DNA from: Sergeia podlipaevii
Taxonomy: Eukaryota > Euglenozoa > Kinetoplastea > Trypanosomatida > Trypanosomatidae
DNA length: 64,000 nucleotides
NCBI GenBank assembly: GCA_030849805.1
Contig: JASANZ010002245.1
Location: forward strand, 38,823 to 102,822
Direction: 5' to 3'
The notes under the pieces were generated by a model, which was not told the origin of the DNA, made no database searches, and saw only the letters and a list, made by a program, of their open reading frames with translations. This document shows positions 1 to 9,146 of the stretch, piece after piece (the stretch's first letter is position 1; the number at the start of each line of letters is the position of its first letter). The position numbers and the translations under genes are program-made.

Positions 1-954
1 ACTAAGCGGGGTGGTGCAACCGGTGGAGAAGGGCATCACCTTGAAGCCCCTGTACACAAGCTTCTTCTCCCACAGCTGCGCAAAGACCCACCACACACTC
101 TCCATATAGCTGAGATTCATCGTCTTGTAGTCGTTGTCAAAGTCAATCCAGCGGCCCATGCGCTCCACCGTGCGGCGCCATTCGGTGGCATAACGCATAA
201 CGATCGCCTGGCAGCGATCATTGTAGTTGCCAATGCCGTAGTTGAGAACATCGTGGGAGGTCTTGATCCCGAGCTCCTTATCAATCTCAAATTCAATGGG
301 AAGGCCGTGGCAGTCCCAGCCAAAGCGGCGCTCAACGTGGTGACCCGTCTGATGAGCCCAGCGTGTGACCATATCCTTAATGGTGCCGGCCAAGATGTGA
401 CCGTAATGCGGCAGGCCAGTGGCGAAGGGAGGGCCATCATAGAAGTTGTATGGCTTCTTGCCCTCAGACATCTTGAGAGACGTACGGAACGCATCCTTCT
501 CGCGCCAGAGCTGCATCACCTCTTCCTCAAGCGCGGGGAAGTTGAGAACATCAAAGTTCTTCAGAACGTCGTTCTGCTCTGCATCCTCCATCGTAACTGC
601 AGAAGTAGTACTACTGGCGGTAAACTTATCGGCGAACTTCCTTGTTGTTCCTAAAGATTCTGATAATGGTGGCTGTTGACTAGACAACTTACTAGAATCA
701 CTAATTGTTTGATTGTTACAAGCAAAAGAAGAAGAAGAAGCAGTTGAGAAGACAGGTGATGAGGTACTGACAGAGGCGGAAAGAGGAAAGGAGGAAGACG
801 AAGATTGCTGCTGTTGCATCTTCTTTGTGTAGATCACAGTGCGAGTGGCGTGCGGGTAGGGGTTATTGCTCTTCTTGACGCCCTTCCGAAGCAGACCGTA
901 CGTAGGTGCGAATGCCCCCACGTGACGGCGCGCCACACGGGCATATCGAAGCAT
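1..954 (-). CDS. IleRS: Isoleucyl-tRNA synthetase, N-terminal part (runs off the window), with mitochondrial-type leader
   Basis: This class I aminoacyl-tRNA synthetase charges tRNA-Ile. The window holds the first 318 codons and the 3' part lies left of base 1. From the ATG at 591 the protein has the eukaryotic IleRS N-terminus, with [13 protein letters not shown] (the HIGH-type ATP site) and then WDCHGLPIE. The frame stays open upstream to an ATG at 954 and has no other ATG before a stop further up. The added 121 residues start [15 protein letters not shown], Arg-rich and without acidic residues like a mitochondrial presequence, and continue as a Ser/Thr/Gln-rich linker. Inference: the 954 start gives a mitochondrial form and the 591 start the cytosolic form. 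IleRS of Trypanosoma brucei is known to be dual-targeted through alternative trans-splicing. The enzyme identity is certain; the two-form model is inferred. Confidence 0.95.
   Translation of the reverse strand, partial: MLRYARVARRHVGAFAPTYGLLRKGVKKSNNPYPHATRTVIYTKKMQQQQSSSSSFPLSASVSTSSPVFSTASSSSFACNNQTISDSSKLSSQQPPLSESLGTTRKFADKFTASSTTSAVTMEDAEQNDVLKNFDVLNFPALEEEVMQLWREKDAFRTSLKMSEGKKPYNFYDGPPFATGLPHYGHILAGTIKDMVTRWAHQTGHHVERRFGWDCHGLPIEFEIDKELGIKTSHDVLNYGIGNYNDRCQAIVMRYATEWRRTVERMGRWIDFDNDYKTMNLSYMESVWWVFAQLWEKKLVYRGFKVMPFSTGCTTPLS
701..740 (-). promoter_or_regulatory. Putative internal trans-splice acceptor for the short IleRS mRNA
   Basis: Read on the minus strand, 740-721 is a CTT-rich pyrimidine tract and the first AG after it is at 702-701. 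No ATG occurs between this AG and the ATG at 591, so splicing here would yield an mRNA whose first start codon is the conserved cytosolic start. The tract lies inside the open frame of the longer form and encodes part of its Ser-rich linker. Confidence 0.5.
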
Positions 955-2813
955 CTCGAATTTTTGTTTTTTACTAAAAGCGCAAATGTTTTCTCTCCCC
1001 ACCTTCTTTCCTTCACCTTGCCAAACCACCGCACACCACGAACAGAGATTGTTATTCTTGTTTTGTTTCCTTCAAGAACAGTACCAGTACACTTGCAAAT
1101 ATGTATACGGTTTCGTTCTTGTTTTGATACTACAATGTAAATACGATAACGTAACAACAATTTTAAAAAGGAGAAAATATGAAACAATAAATAAACTTTT
1201 CTCTCCTACTAGTTTAATGGAGAGAGGCAGGGTTGTGATGAAAGCTACGCTATAGACCTTTAAATCCTTTCTTCTTTTGCTTCTTCAGTATATGGCAAGA
1301 AGAAAAAAAAAAGTCAAAAAAGAACAGAATAGATAATACATTTTTGTAAAGATGCTATATATTAAGGTATCAATCGCGAGGAAATAGGTATAAACATCGT
1401 TGGCGTGCATGATGTCTTTAGCGCATACAATATGCCCACGTGGTCGGTACTGTTACTTTTTTCTGTCTTAAAACGCTCCATCACTAATAAAAAGACGCAC
1501 ACGTTCGTACCTAAACGAGGGAACACACAAGCATAAAGAAAAAAGAAAACGAAAAAAAAAGCGGAGCCCTCGACTCAAGCTTGACAAATGCTGGGTATTC
1601 ATGAAAGCCCCCACTCCTTTGTAGCTATCGCAATATAATGCCAAAATCGGGTACTTTTTTTCTAAAGGACATCCTTAAGTGCGGGCATACATACACATCC
1701 CTCCATAACCTTTCGTTCATGCGCATTCTCTCACACACATGCATAAACGCACACACATAAAAAAAGAAAACGTGATTGCATAAATCATGATCAAAAAGGT
1801 CCAGAAAGAGTCAAAACACTAAAAGAAAAAACACGCACTCTCGCAGCTCGTGACGGTGTACACTCGCAAACTTGTGTTGAGAGAAGGAAAGTGGACACAA
1901 GCACAGCTGAACAAAAAGTGTTTATTAAATGCTACTCAAGTGTATAAAAACTTTTAAATAGGGGGAGGGGGAAGACACAGAAAAATAAATACGGAGTTAA
2001 ATGCTAATAATAATAAAAAAAACACCACGGGAGAGAGAAAGGGAACACGTATAAACGCATGCAAGAAGGCAACTGCATACAACCAAAACTCCAAAAAAAA
2101 ATCTCGAAAATCACGCACCCCTCACACACATTTATAAAACTGCCGTGTCATATAAATGCATGCAAACAACATACATCGTACTCATGTTTGTTTTCAAAAA
2201 AAAAAAAAAGTAGACAAAATCCATTTGCAGCTTTTCCTCCTCTGTCTTTCTCTCTTCCTCTCTCAGACAGAAGAAGAAGCGGTACGAACGAAGCAATGTT
2301 GCGCTTAAAAAAAAAAACGGATTAAAGGAGTGCACGCAAAAGCAAGAGATCACAGTGTAGCCATAAATGAGAAACCCATAGCTGAATGTTCAACCATGTG
2401 ATGTTGCGCAGAGCACAAAAAAAAAAATCAAGAAAAGAAAAGAAAAAGAAAGCAACAACAACAGTAACATATCTTTTTATAAAAAAATATAAACCGATAT
2501 GAAAATTTAAAAAATGTTTATACAATTGCTTGTAGCCACGGCAAAAGCAAATGCATATAGACTATTCTCTGCACATCGACTCGTAATCAAGTTATTTCTC
2601 GTAAAAGAAAAAAAAATAGAAAAGAAACTTCTTCTATTCATAATAAGTTAATTTTTAAAGAGCCGTAGTCTCCTCAAGGAGCCACATACAGCTATGCTTC
2701 TTTTTTTTTTTTGAATTAGATCATAAAAGCAAGCAAGTAGCTAAAAATAAATAAATAAAAATAATAACAACAACAACAACAACAACAAACTGCCTCTTTT
2801 AGATAGGACATCA
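955..2813. other. Intergenic spacer, AT-rich
   Basis: This is the spacer between the PRA1-family gene and IleRS. It consists of A/T homopolymers and short simple repeats, with an (AAC)n tract at about 2766-2787. A pyrimidine tract at about 1180-1165 with AG at 1131-1130 (minus strand) is a candidate acceptor for the long IleRS mRNA; no ATG lies between it and 954. I see no supportable gene or RNA. Confidence 0.6.
2766..2787. repeat. (AAC)n microsatellite
   Basis: About seven AAC units lie just 3' of the PRA1-family stop codon. On the minus strand they read GTT. Confidence 0.9.
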
Positions 2814-4157
2814 TTATGAGTCGTAAGAAGAAGCAGGGCATTTCACTGTTAAACTCCCCCGCATTGGTTTGTTCTGAAATGCCTCGACAAAATCTGGGTC
2901 GACCTGCTGCATTCCGCACGTGGGTGAACGCGGTGCCACAACGGTAATACCGCGCCGGTCTATTGCCTCCATGTAGCTCCTGTAGGCAGCATCAGAGTAA
3001 GACGTCAGAGAAGCGTGGGCAATAATGGGAGCAGCGATCAGGAGAACAGCAAGAATAATCTTACCAAAGCCCACCAGATACACGGTGGCAACACACGAGG
3101 CCAACTGGACTATCTTTGCTGTCTTGGCCAGCGTTTGCACTCGCCTCAACTGCGTTGGATCTTCCGCAGTTCCCCCGCTTGTACATTCATTGTCTCTTAC
3201 CGCAGCAGCGCGGCGACGGCGCGTATTTCGTTGCGTGAAGTGCACCACACCGGCGAGGAAAAAAACGACAAGAAAGTGTGGATCTGCCACACAGAGCAGC
3301 ATTACACAGAGGAAAAGATAGTTGACATAGTTCCTTGCATAGTAGAGGAGATTGATAAGAATCCGCTGCAGGTAGTCCTCCTGGGTGGGCAGCGTGGGCC
3401 GTACAAAACATCTGCGCAGCGGCCGCGCCTTCTGTGCTTGAGCTGCCTCCCAGATGAGCGAAAACTGTAGAGGCACGTTGGTTGCTGCTGCGTTGACGTC
3501 GCGCCTGCTAGTGGAGGAAATGACAATCTGCTGAGGTGTGGTGCATCCGCTGCTAATTTTCTTATTTAAAGGAACTGAGTAGATCTGAAGGGGCGTGTGG
3601 ATAGGACTGGAGCAGGCGAGCACAGGAAACTTTGGCACAGCCGCGGATGTTGTGGATGTTGCCGTCGGCCAGTGGTGAGTGAGATACCGTCTATCTCGCC
3701 CTGCCACAGACCTTACTTGCGAATTAGGTGGGGTACTACGGCTAGGGAATGCTAAGTGCGCGGGTACTAAGTTTGCTACACCCTGTACTCCTGCTTCTTG
3801 TCCTCCTTCTTCACTATCAACTCCCTTCTGCTCGGTGTTGATCGCCACGCAAGTTGGTGTCGCAGTTGTGCTGCTTCCACCGTTGCTGCTGCTGGTGGTG
3901 GTGTTATCATTTGGTGCACTAATGATCAAGTGCATGCCCATCGGCTTTGTATCAGGCACTAAAGAATCGTCGTGGCGGTGGTGATGCTGATGCTTGCCAA
4001 TTCCCTCGGCATCGCCCTCGTAGAGCGCAGAAGAATTTGAGCTCGAATATTCAGCGACGGTATTGGAAAGGCCCACAATATCGCTTGACTGACATCTGTC
4101 TAGGCGAGACTCCGTTTCAGCGGCCTGATTAAGATCCATATTCGCTTCTACGAACAT
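2814..4157 (-). CDS. PRA1-family (prenylated Rab acceptor) membrane protein with a long N-terminal extension
   Basis: PRA1/Yip3-type proteins are small four-helix membrane proteins of the ER and Golgi that bind prenylated Rab GTPases. Residues about 230-395 of the 447 match the family. RPLRRCFVRPTLPTQ is followed by YLQRI and NLLYYARNYV, then two hydrophobic hairpins (about 279-307 and 347-385) separated by a basic stretch with RRRR. PRA1 proteins are usually about 150-200 residues. Here a Ser/Thr/Asn-rich, apparently disordered 230-residue N-terminus and a 55-residue tail are added. The start is an ATG at 4157; a second ATG six codons later (MDLNQAAE) is possible. The family call rests on motif order and membrane topology. 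What the extension does is unknown. Confidence 0.72.
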   Translation of the reverse strand: MFVEANMDLNQAAETESRLDRCQSSDIVGLSNTVAEYSSSNSSALYEGDAEGIGKHQHHHRHDDSLVPDTKPMGMHLIISAPNDNTTTSSSNGGSSTTATPTCVAINTEQKGVDSEEGGQEAGVQGVANLVPAHLAFPSRSTPPNSQVRSVAGRDRRYLTHHWPTATSTTSAAVPKFPVLACSSPIHTPLQIYSVPLNKKISSGCTTPQQIVISSTSRRDVNAAATNVPLQFSLIWEAAQAQKARPLRRCFVRPTLPTQEDYLQRILINLLYYARNYVNYLFLCVMLLCVADPHFLVVFFLAGVVHFTQRNTRRRRAAAVRDNECTSGGTAEDPTQLRRVQTLAKTAKIVQLASCVATVYLVGFGKIILAVLLIAAPIIAHASLTSYSDAAYRSYMEAIDRRGITVVAPRSPTCGMQQVDPDFVEAFQNKPMRGSLTVKCPASSYDS

Positions 4158-5083
4158 TCTGTACGTAATATACGTGTTTAGTAACTAAAGGTGTTTGTTT
4201 GTTTTGCCAGAATGCTGCAGGTATGCGAGTGAAAACAGAAATAATCTGCCACACAAGGAAGTAATTTTCTTTTCGTACTAAAAAAAAAAAGAATAGATAA
4301 AAATAATTGCTTTCCTTTACAACAAAGAAAACGTGTTAACAAAGATACCGAAATATGATATCGACCCCCCCCCTTCCTTCCTTCCTTTCTCTTATTTGAT
4401 GAAAGTTTAGGAAAGAGAAAGGAAAGGAGTTAGTAAAAAAAAAAAATCTTCTTTGAGTGTTGCACTAAACTACGCAGATAGAATCTCCCAGTAAATGAGA
4501 GATTGCTCTTGATACTTCTTGCAAAGATGGACTACAACACAATGCAAGACACAAACCAATTCAGGTACAACCCACAGAGAATGTATGGATTGTACAGAAG
4601 GAAACGAGCAAAAAAAAAATGGGATGAAAAAGCCCAGATGCCCACAAAAGAAAGAAAAGAAAAGCAGAAAAACAAAAAATAGAATCCTAAAATGAAAAAA
4701 AAGCACAAAAATATGATGTATATAAAAAAGCACTAAATAAGGTAATAAAGTAAGCAAAGGAAAGAAGAAGATATCGTGCGCACTTCCTCCTTGATAAAGC
4801 TAACTGCTGGCAAGACGCCTAAGAAGAGGGAAACTGTATTATTTTTTTTGGATATATGAAAAAAAAGAAACTGTTTGCTTTTCCCCTCTAAACTGACGAA
4901 AAGGAATTTGTTTGATGTAGCTGCAAAAAGGAAGTAAAAGAAAAAAAAAAGAAAGGAAGAAAAAAGGGTATGTAAGCGTAATGGAGTGGCGCTACATTGG
5001 ATACAAAAAGACAGCAAGAAACATGCAAAACATGAGCCTTTAATTATAAAAAATGAGTAACAAAAAGAAAAATGGTAAATGAA

Positions 5084-5114
<31 letters not shown>

Positions 5115-5182
5115 GCAGTAAAGTAAATTCTTCTGTTCTATCAGAGCTCAATTAAAAAAAAAAACCTCCCGTGAAGCCGTCG
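4158..5182. other. Intergenic spacer with AT-rich simple sequence
   Basis: The spacer holds A-runs, a C-run at about 4365-4373 followed by CCTT units, and an AAT tract at about 5084-5114. Open frames here are Phe/Leu-rich translations of homopolymers. No gene is supported. Confidence 0.6.
5084..5114. repeat. (AAT)n microsatellite
   Basis: About ten trinucleotide units lie roughly 70 bp downstream of the SWIM-protein stop. Confidence 0.9.
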
Positions 5183-5695
5183 CTATATCCCCTCTAGCAC
5201 GATCTGATTAAATGTGGTACTGTCCACAACACGTACTCGTACGTTCTCTTGCTGAATGCCCGCTGCTTCCAGCTTGAGCGCGAGCTGCAAAGCGAGTAGG
5301 TGCTTACAGCACCACACGTCTTGTCTGCGAATTGACTGATACGCGTACGCTGAGCAAGGGCAGTAGTAGGGTGAGAAGAGAGTGTGGTCACCAATCGTAT
5401 AAACAACACGGGAAGGTGTGGATGCGGCAAACGGTGGTATGCCCTGACCGCCTGAAATAGAAGGTCCTTGCTCCACATAGCGAATCACAGGCTCCGCGCC
5501 ATACAGAGCAATCGCAATAGCCGAGACAAAGGTCTTTCCGTATAGAATTTCAAGAGGCGCTAGAGCCTCCTCCACTTTGTAGGCCTCCGTAGAAACTGGA
5601 GCGCCACTCTCCCGCGCGGCGACGTACGAGGCGTATGTGTCAAGCGCAAGGCTGGTCAGTAGAGGTGGTGCATCCTCAGGAAACTGAAGAGGCAT
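5183..5695 (-). CDS. SWIM zinc-finger protein, SWS1/ZSWIM7-like
   Basis: This 170-residue protein carries one SWIM zinc-binding motif, CxCx(15)CxH. Its ligands are Cys112, Cys114, Cys130 and His132, in the context YYCPCSAYAYQ...CCKHLLALQLAL. The SWIM motif sits near the C-terminus of a small protein with no other domain, which is the architecture of SWS1/ZSWIM7. Known for that family: the Shu complex partner of RAD51 paralogues, promoting homologous recombination. The N-terminal half is helical with no other motif I recognise. The start is the ATG at 5695. The SWIM motif is certain. SWS1 orthology is inferred from size, motif position and the CKHLLA context; another SWIM protein is possible. 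Neighbouring genes give no functional hint. Confidence 0.75.
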   Translation of the reverse strand: MPLQFPEDAPPLLTSLALDTYASYVAARESGAPVSTEAYKVEEALAPLEILYGKTFVSAIAIALYGAEPVIRYVEQGPSISGGQGIPPFAASTPSRVVYTIGDHTLFSPYYCPCSAYAYQSIRRQDVWCCKHLLALQLALKLEAAGIQQENVRVRVVDSTTFNQIVLEGI

Positions 5696-6279
5696 TTAAA
5701 CCCTACTACGATTTCTCCCACCCACAATAATATTTGATATATTAATTTCTGTGTATGTACTCTGAATGCATTTGCACCAATCAAAAAAAAAAAAAAATGC
5801 ACGTCGGTAAAAAAAAGAAAATGAAAAAAAAAAAAGAAAAGAAAAGAGAACTCAGATCACACGCGACTAATGTTTTGGGCAAATTATCAACGGATGAGAA
5901 CAAAGAAGAAAAACCGGAGGGACCGACGCATCAGCGAGTATTCACCTCTTCCTTATCACCGCTATAGTGGTTTCAAAAATAGGAAAGAGAGAGTGAGTGA
6001 GTGAGTGAGATACACACATACAACTTAAGCAAATAAACCATATGGGTGAGCGTACTCGTGGAATTAATAAAACAATGCGCTTCTCAAGACAAACTCTGAA
6101 CACACTTCTTGGCACACACACACACACACACACATCAATCTCTTCACTTAGGAAATGTGGAAAAAACTTTTTTAAAAAAACCCATACGTGAGTTTCAAAC
6201 CAAAAAAAAAAACTGCTCTCGCCCTTGCGCACACCTGCGATATTTTTTTTTATTTTTGCACGTTAAAGATGTCGCTTTT
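5696..6279. other. Intergenic spacer with microsatellites
   Basis: The spacer contains A-rich runs, GTGA repeats at about 5990-6009 and a (CA)11 tract at 6113-6134. No gene is supported. Confidence 0.6.
6113..6134. repeat. (CA)11 microsatellite
   Basis: A pure CA dinucleotide run lies in the 3' flank of the FAD oxidoreductase gene. Confidence 0.95.
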
Positions 6280-8607
6280 TCATTTGATGGAAGAGAACAA
6301 TTCGCGTGCACGGCGCGCCGCCTCCTTCTCGTGCATCTTACTGCGTTCAATCGCTTCCATGTTCGATGCAGCCCTCGTGCCTGTACCGCTCATGGGCATC
6401 TCATACCTCTCCACTAGCTGCTGTTTCTCATTCACTGTAGGGGGGACAACGAAAGTCACACTCCCGGTGTCTGGACGGTCATCAAAAAGAAAAAGAAGCG
6501 CTTCTCGCCACCGTTCAGAGCATCCCTCGCTTTCTGCCACATTGATCATGTAATCTCGTAGTCTGCGTTCGTACGGTTCTGTGCTTCGTGTCCAGAGAGT
6601 TTCCAAGTTGCTAAAGCGGTAGATCAAGGACTTATGTGTGACATCACGGCACTGCTTGCTCACCATTCCGCTGAAACGATTCGTTGAATATGGATTACCC
6701 TCGTACTTCACAACTCGTACATCTTCTGTATCCAACACTGGCGCGGTGGTAGCAGCAGCCATCACACTTGAGGTCCTATTGTGCCTAGCCGTGTCTTCCG
6801 TATGGTCCTTATTGAGAATGGAAGGTGAGGAGCGACGAATGAATCTCCGCCAGAACGTCTCTCTTCCTGATTGTCCCCCACTCACCGCACTGTCACTTTC
6901 CAGGAGCACGCCAGTGTACAGCTTGTTGAGGTCTTGCTGCACTTCGTGAAGCCTCGATGGGGGAAGCGTGGCGACTGCCGCCACCATGCCTCGCTTGGCC
7001 AGCTCTGCGCGGTCCTGCTCTAGAAGGAGTTCTGCCTGTTGTGTGACGAGACGACCCAAAATGCGGGCAGAGCCAGGGGCAAAATCTGCGGCGTGGTCAC
7101 CAAAGCCGCTGCACACAAAGACATTAAAGGCAGCCCCATTATGATCAATGATTGGGACACCGTCCGGAGTGAAAGCACGCACGTACTCACGCAATTCCAC
7201 TTCTCCTCTTGTATTAGAGCAATCGCTCATAAGTCGCCCTTCTTCTGCGATTGGAACATCGGTGAGAGGCACGTGGAGACCACACTTGACGCTGAGGTAA
7301 GACTGCATCCGCGCCAGTTGCTCCTTCGCCCACGCGGGGGTGCCGTGCCGTGTCGACTGTGTGGTGTCGAGTGATAAAAGACCACTGATGCGGAAGCGTT
7401 GTATGCTGTCCTTTGCAAGAGCGACACCGCCAGCTTTTGCTGCGTCCAGAGGGGGCTCTGCTGGTAGTGTGTAAGCATAGAGGCTGCATGGGTTCGAGAG
7501 TTCTGCTGCTGCGTCACACAGAACCCGTTGAAAGGGAAGGACATCCTTCAAGGCCGCTTGTATGGCGGCTGACGGAGCAGTGAAAGTGGCCGCCCACCCG
7601 CTGAGGCCCACAATAGGGATGCGTGTAGTGTCGCGAGTCAGCACCCCGGTACTGGCGCCAGCCGTAAGCACCACAACGTCAAAACTGCGGTGCTCCACAA
7701 TGCGAGCACCAGAAGAGGCGGGGTCGGGCTTTGAAATTTGCAAGCTCCGCGTGGCCTCCACGTCATACTTAAGGTAGTTGTTTGAGCTCTCCACGCGGCT
7801 TCCGAGCTCAAATTGCACGCCAAACTTCTCCTTGCTAATCTCCGCCAGTGTGCGGGTCCATTCAACCGGGTGAATAGCAATCGGAGTCTCATGCGCCGTA
7901 GGAGCCCGTACCCATCCTCTGCTCTTCTGCTGTGGTGAATGATGCCTCACCCCGCTTTGTGCACCCCGCGTCTCTGCCAGCGCCATGCCTGCGCTTCCAC
8001 CACTGTGGGAGTCTCTTTGCGTACCGCCGTGGCTACGCTGTGATGCACGTGACTCCTCCGCACTCCGCACTTGGACCTCAAGTGGAAGTTCTGAGATGCA
8101 GCGGCGCAGTGCGGGGTAGCGCTTGCTGAGGTCAGCGACGACCGCGACGCTCAGACGAGAAAGATTGTTTGTGTACCACATGGCTTCTTTTTCCGTGAAA
8201 ACACTTCGCACGCGACCCACCATCCATCGATACACCGTCGGGGAGAGCAGAGAGTTAAACCAGTGATCCCGGCCGATCACATCGGGGCAATACAGAGAAG
8301 AAATCATACCCTTCACGAGCTCTCTTCGCAACGACATGCGAAGCAGGGAAGGCTCTATCAGGCCAACTCCTACAAAAGGAAGGGAATCTTTCGTTTCACC
8401 ACACGCAACCGAGGTGTTCTGATCGAACACCGTCACATCAAATCCCTGCTGAGCCAATTCATACGCCACATGCACGCCTGCAATGCCAGCGCCAATCACC
8501 GCGGCACTGGGACGACCAAGGTTGTAGTCCTTCAGTGTAGCATCTATGCTGCTGCTAGACCTCACGGATGATAGGCCCGACTCACGACGAGAGACGTTGC
8601 CACCCAT
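6280..8607 (-). CDS. FAD-dependent oxidoreductase (DAO/DadA type), predicted N-myristoylated
   Basis: This 775-residue protein has an N-terminal Rossmann FAD site, AAVIGAGIAGVHVAYE (residues about 35-50), ending in an acidic strand (VTVFDQN). The FAD-closing region RAFTPDGVPIID...FVCSGFGDHA is typical of D-amino-acid dehydrogenase/glycine-oxidase-like enzymes. These oxidise amines or amino acids; the substrate here cannot be read. A long low-complexity insert interrupts the catalytic domain, and about 230 C-terminal residues match nothing I recognise. The start is set by splicing: a pyrimidine tract and AG at 8643-8642 lie 34 nt upstream, and the first ATG after it is at 8607. The open frame continues upstream but reads as translated spacer. 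The protein begins MGGNVSRRES, a good N-myristoylation signal (Gly2, Ser6, basic 7-8), which would place it on a membrane. Confidence 0.85.
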   Translation of the reverse strand: MGGNVSRRESGLSSVRSSSSIDATLKDYNLGRPSAAVIGAGIAGVHVAYELAQQGFDVTVFDQNTSVACGETKDSLPFVGVGLIEPSLLRMSLRRELVKGMISSLYCPDVIGRDHWFNSLLSPTVYRWMVGRVRSVFTEKEAMWYTNNLSRLSVAVVADLSKRYPALRRCISELPLEVQVRSAEESRASQRSHGGTQRDSHSGGSAGMALAETRGAQSGVRHHSPQQKSRGWVRAPTAHETPIAIHPVEWTRTLAEISKEKFGVQFELGSRVESSNNYLKYDVEATRSLQISKPDPASSGARIVEHRSFDVVVLTAGASTGVLTRDTTRIPIVGLSGWAATFTAPSAAIQAALKDVLPFQRVLCDAAAELSNPCSLYAYTLPAEPPLDAAKAGGVALAKDSIQRFRISGLLSLDTTQSTRHGTPAWAKEQLARMQSYLSVKCGLHVPLTDVPIAEEGRLMSDCSNTRGEVELREYVRAFTPDGVPIIDHNGAAFNVFVCSGFGDHAADFAPGSARILGRLVTQQAELLLEQDRAELAKRGMVAAVATLPPSRLHEVQQDLNKLYTGVLLESDSAVSGGQSGRETFWRRFIRRSSPSILNKDHTEDTARHNRTSSVMAAATTAPVLDTEDVRVVKYEGNPYSTNRFSGMVSKQCRDVTHKSLIYRFSNLETLWTRSTEPYERRLRDYMINVAESEGCSERWREALLFLFDDRPDTGSVTFVVPPTVNEKQQLVERYEMPMSGTGTRAASNMEAIERSKMHEKEAARRARELFSSIK

Positions 8608-9146
8608 GTAACTAGGCACGTATATATATAATGCAGTATACCTAAAAAAAAGACAAAATGTATGTAAGTGTAAACAGAAGAAAGGGGCTAACAAGCGTTC
8701 TTTTAAACAAAAACGAGCAATTTTAGTGACTCCCACCTATTTTTCTGTGAAACACACACACACGCGTACGTGCACAATGATTCGATAAAAAGTCGGATGA
8801 TACGAGGATGTGTTTTACTATTTGTGCGTATCCCAATGTATTGAAATGCGACCAGATGGGATCTATAGAAAAAAAAAAAGAAGTAAGAAATATGTAAAGC
8901 GCCAAAAAAAAAATGAAAAAGAAAGAAAAATCGAATTGATGTAAATGAGCAAAACATTATAGAAAGAAAAATATGCGCTAAAGTCAGTCGTTGAAGATGA
9001 AGAATAACATCGAATTGCAACCAATAAGAAAAAAAGAGGAAGAACCAATTCACGACAATTTGTTCGTAATTGCTATATTTATGTAAGCATACACGTTCGT
9101 TGAAAAGAAAAATCGTAATACTTCTAAGAGTGAAGCAAAACACACA
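8608..9146. other. Intergenic spacer
   Basis: The spacer is AT-rich with A-runs, and includes the acceptor and 5' leader of the FAD oxidoreductase. No further gene is seen. Confidence 0.6.
8642..8665 (-). promoter_or_regulatory. Trans-splice acceptor of the FAD oxidoreductase gene
   Basis: The minus strand reads a T-rich tract ending TTTTTTTTAG, with AG at 8643-8642, followed by a 34-nt leader with a short TA run and then the first ATG. This fixes the start of the MGGNVS protein. Confidence 0.6.
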
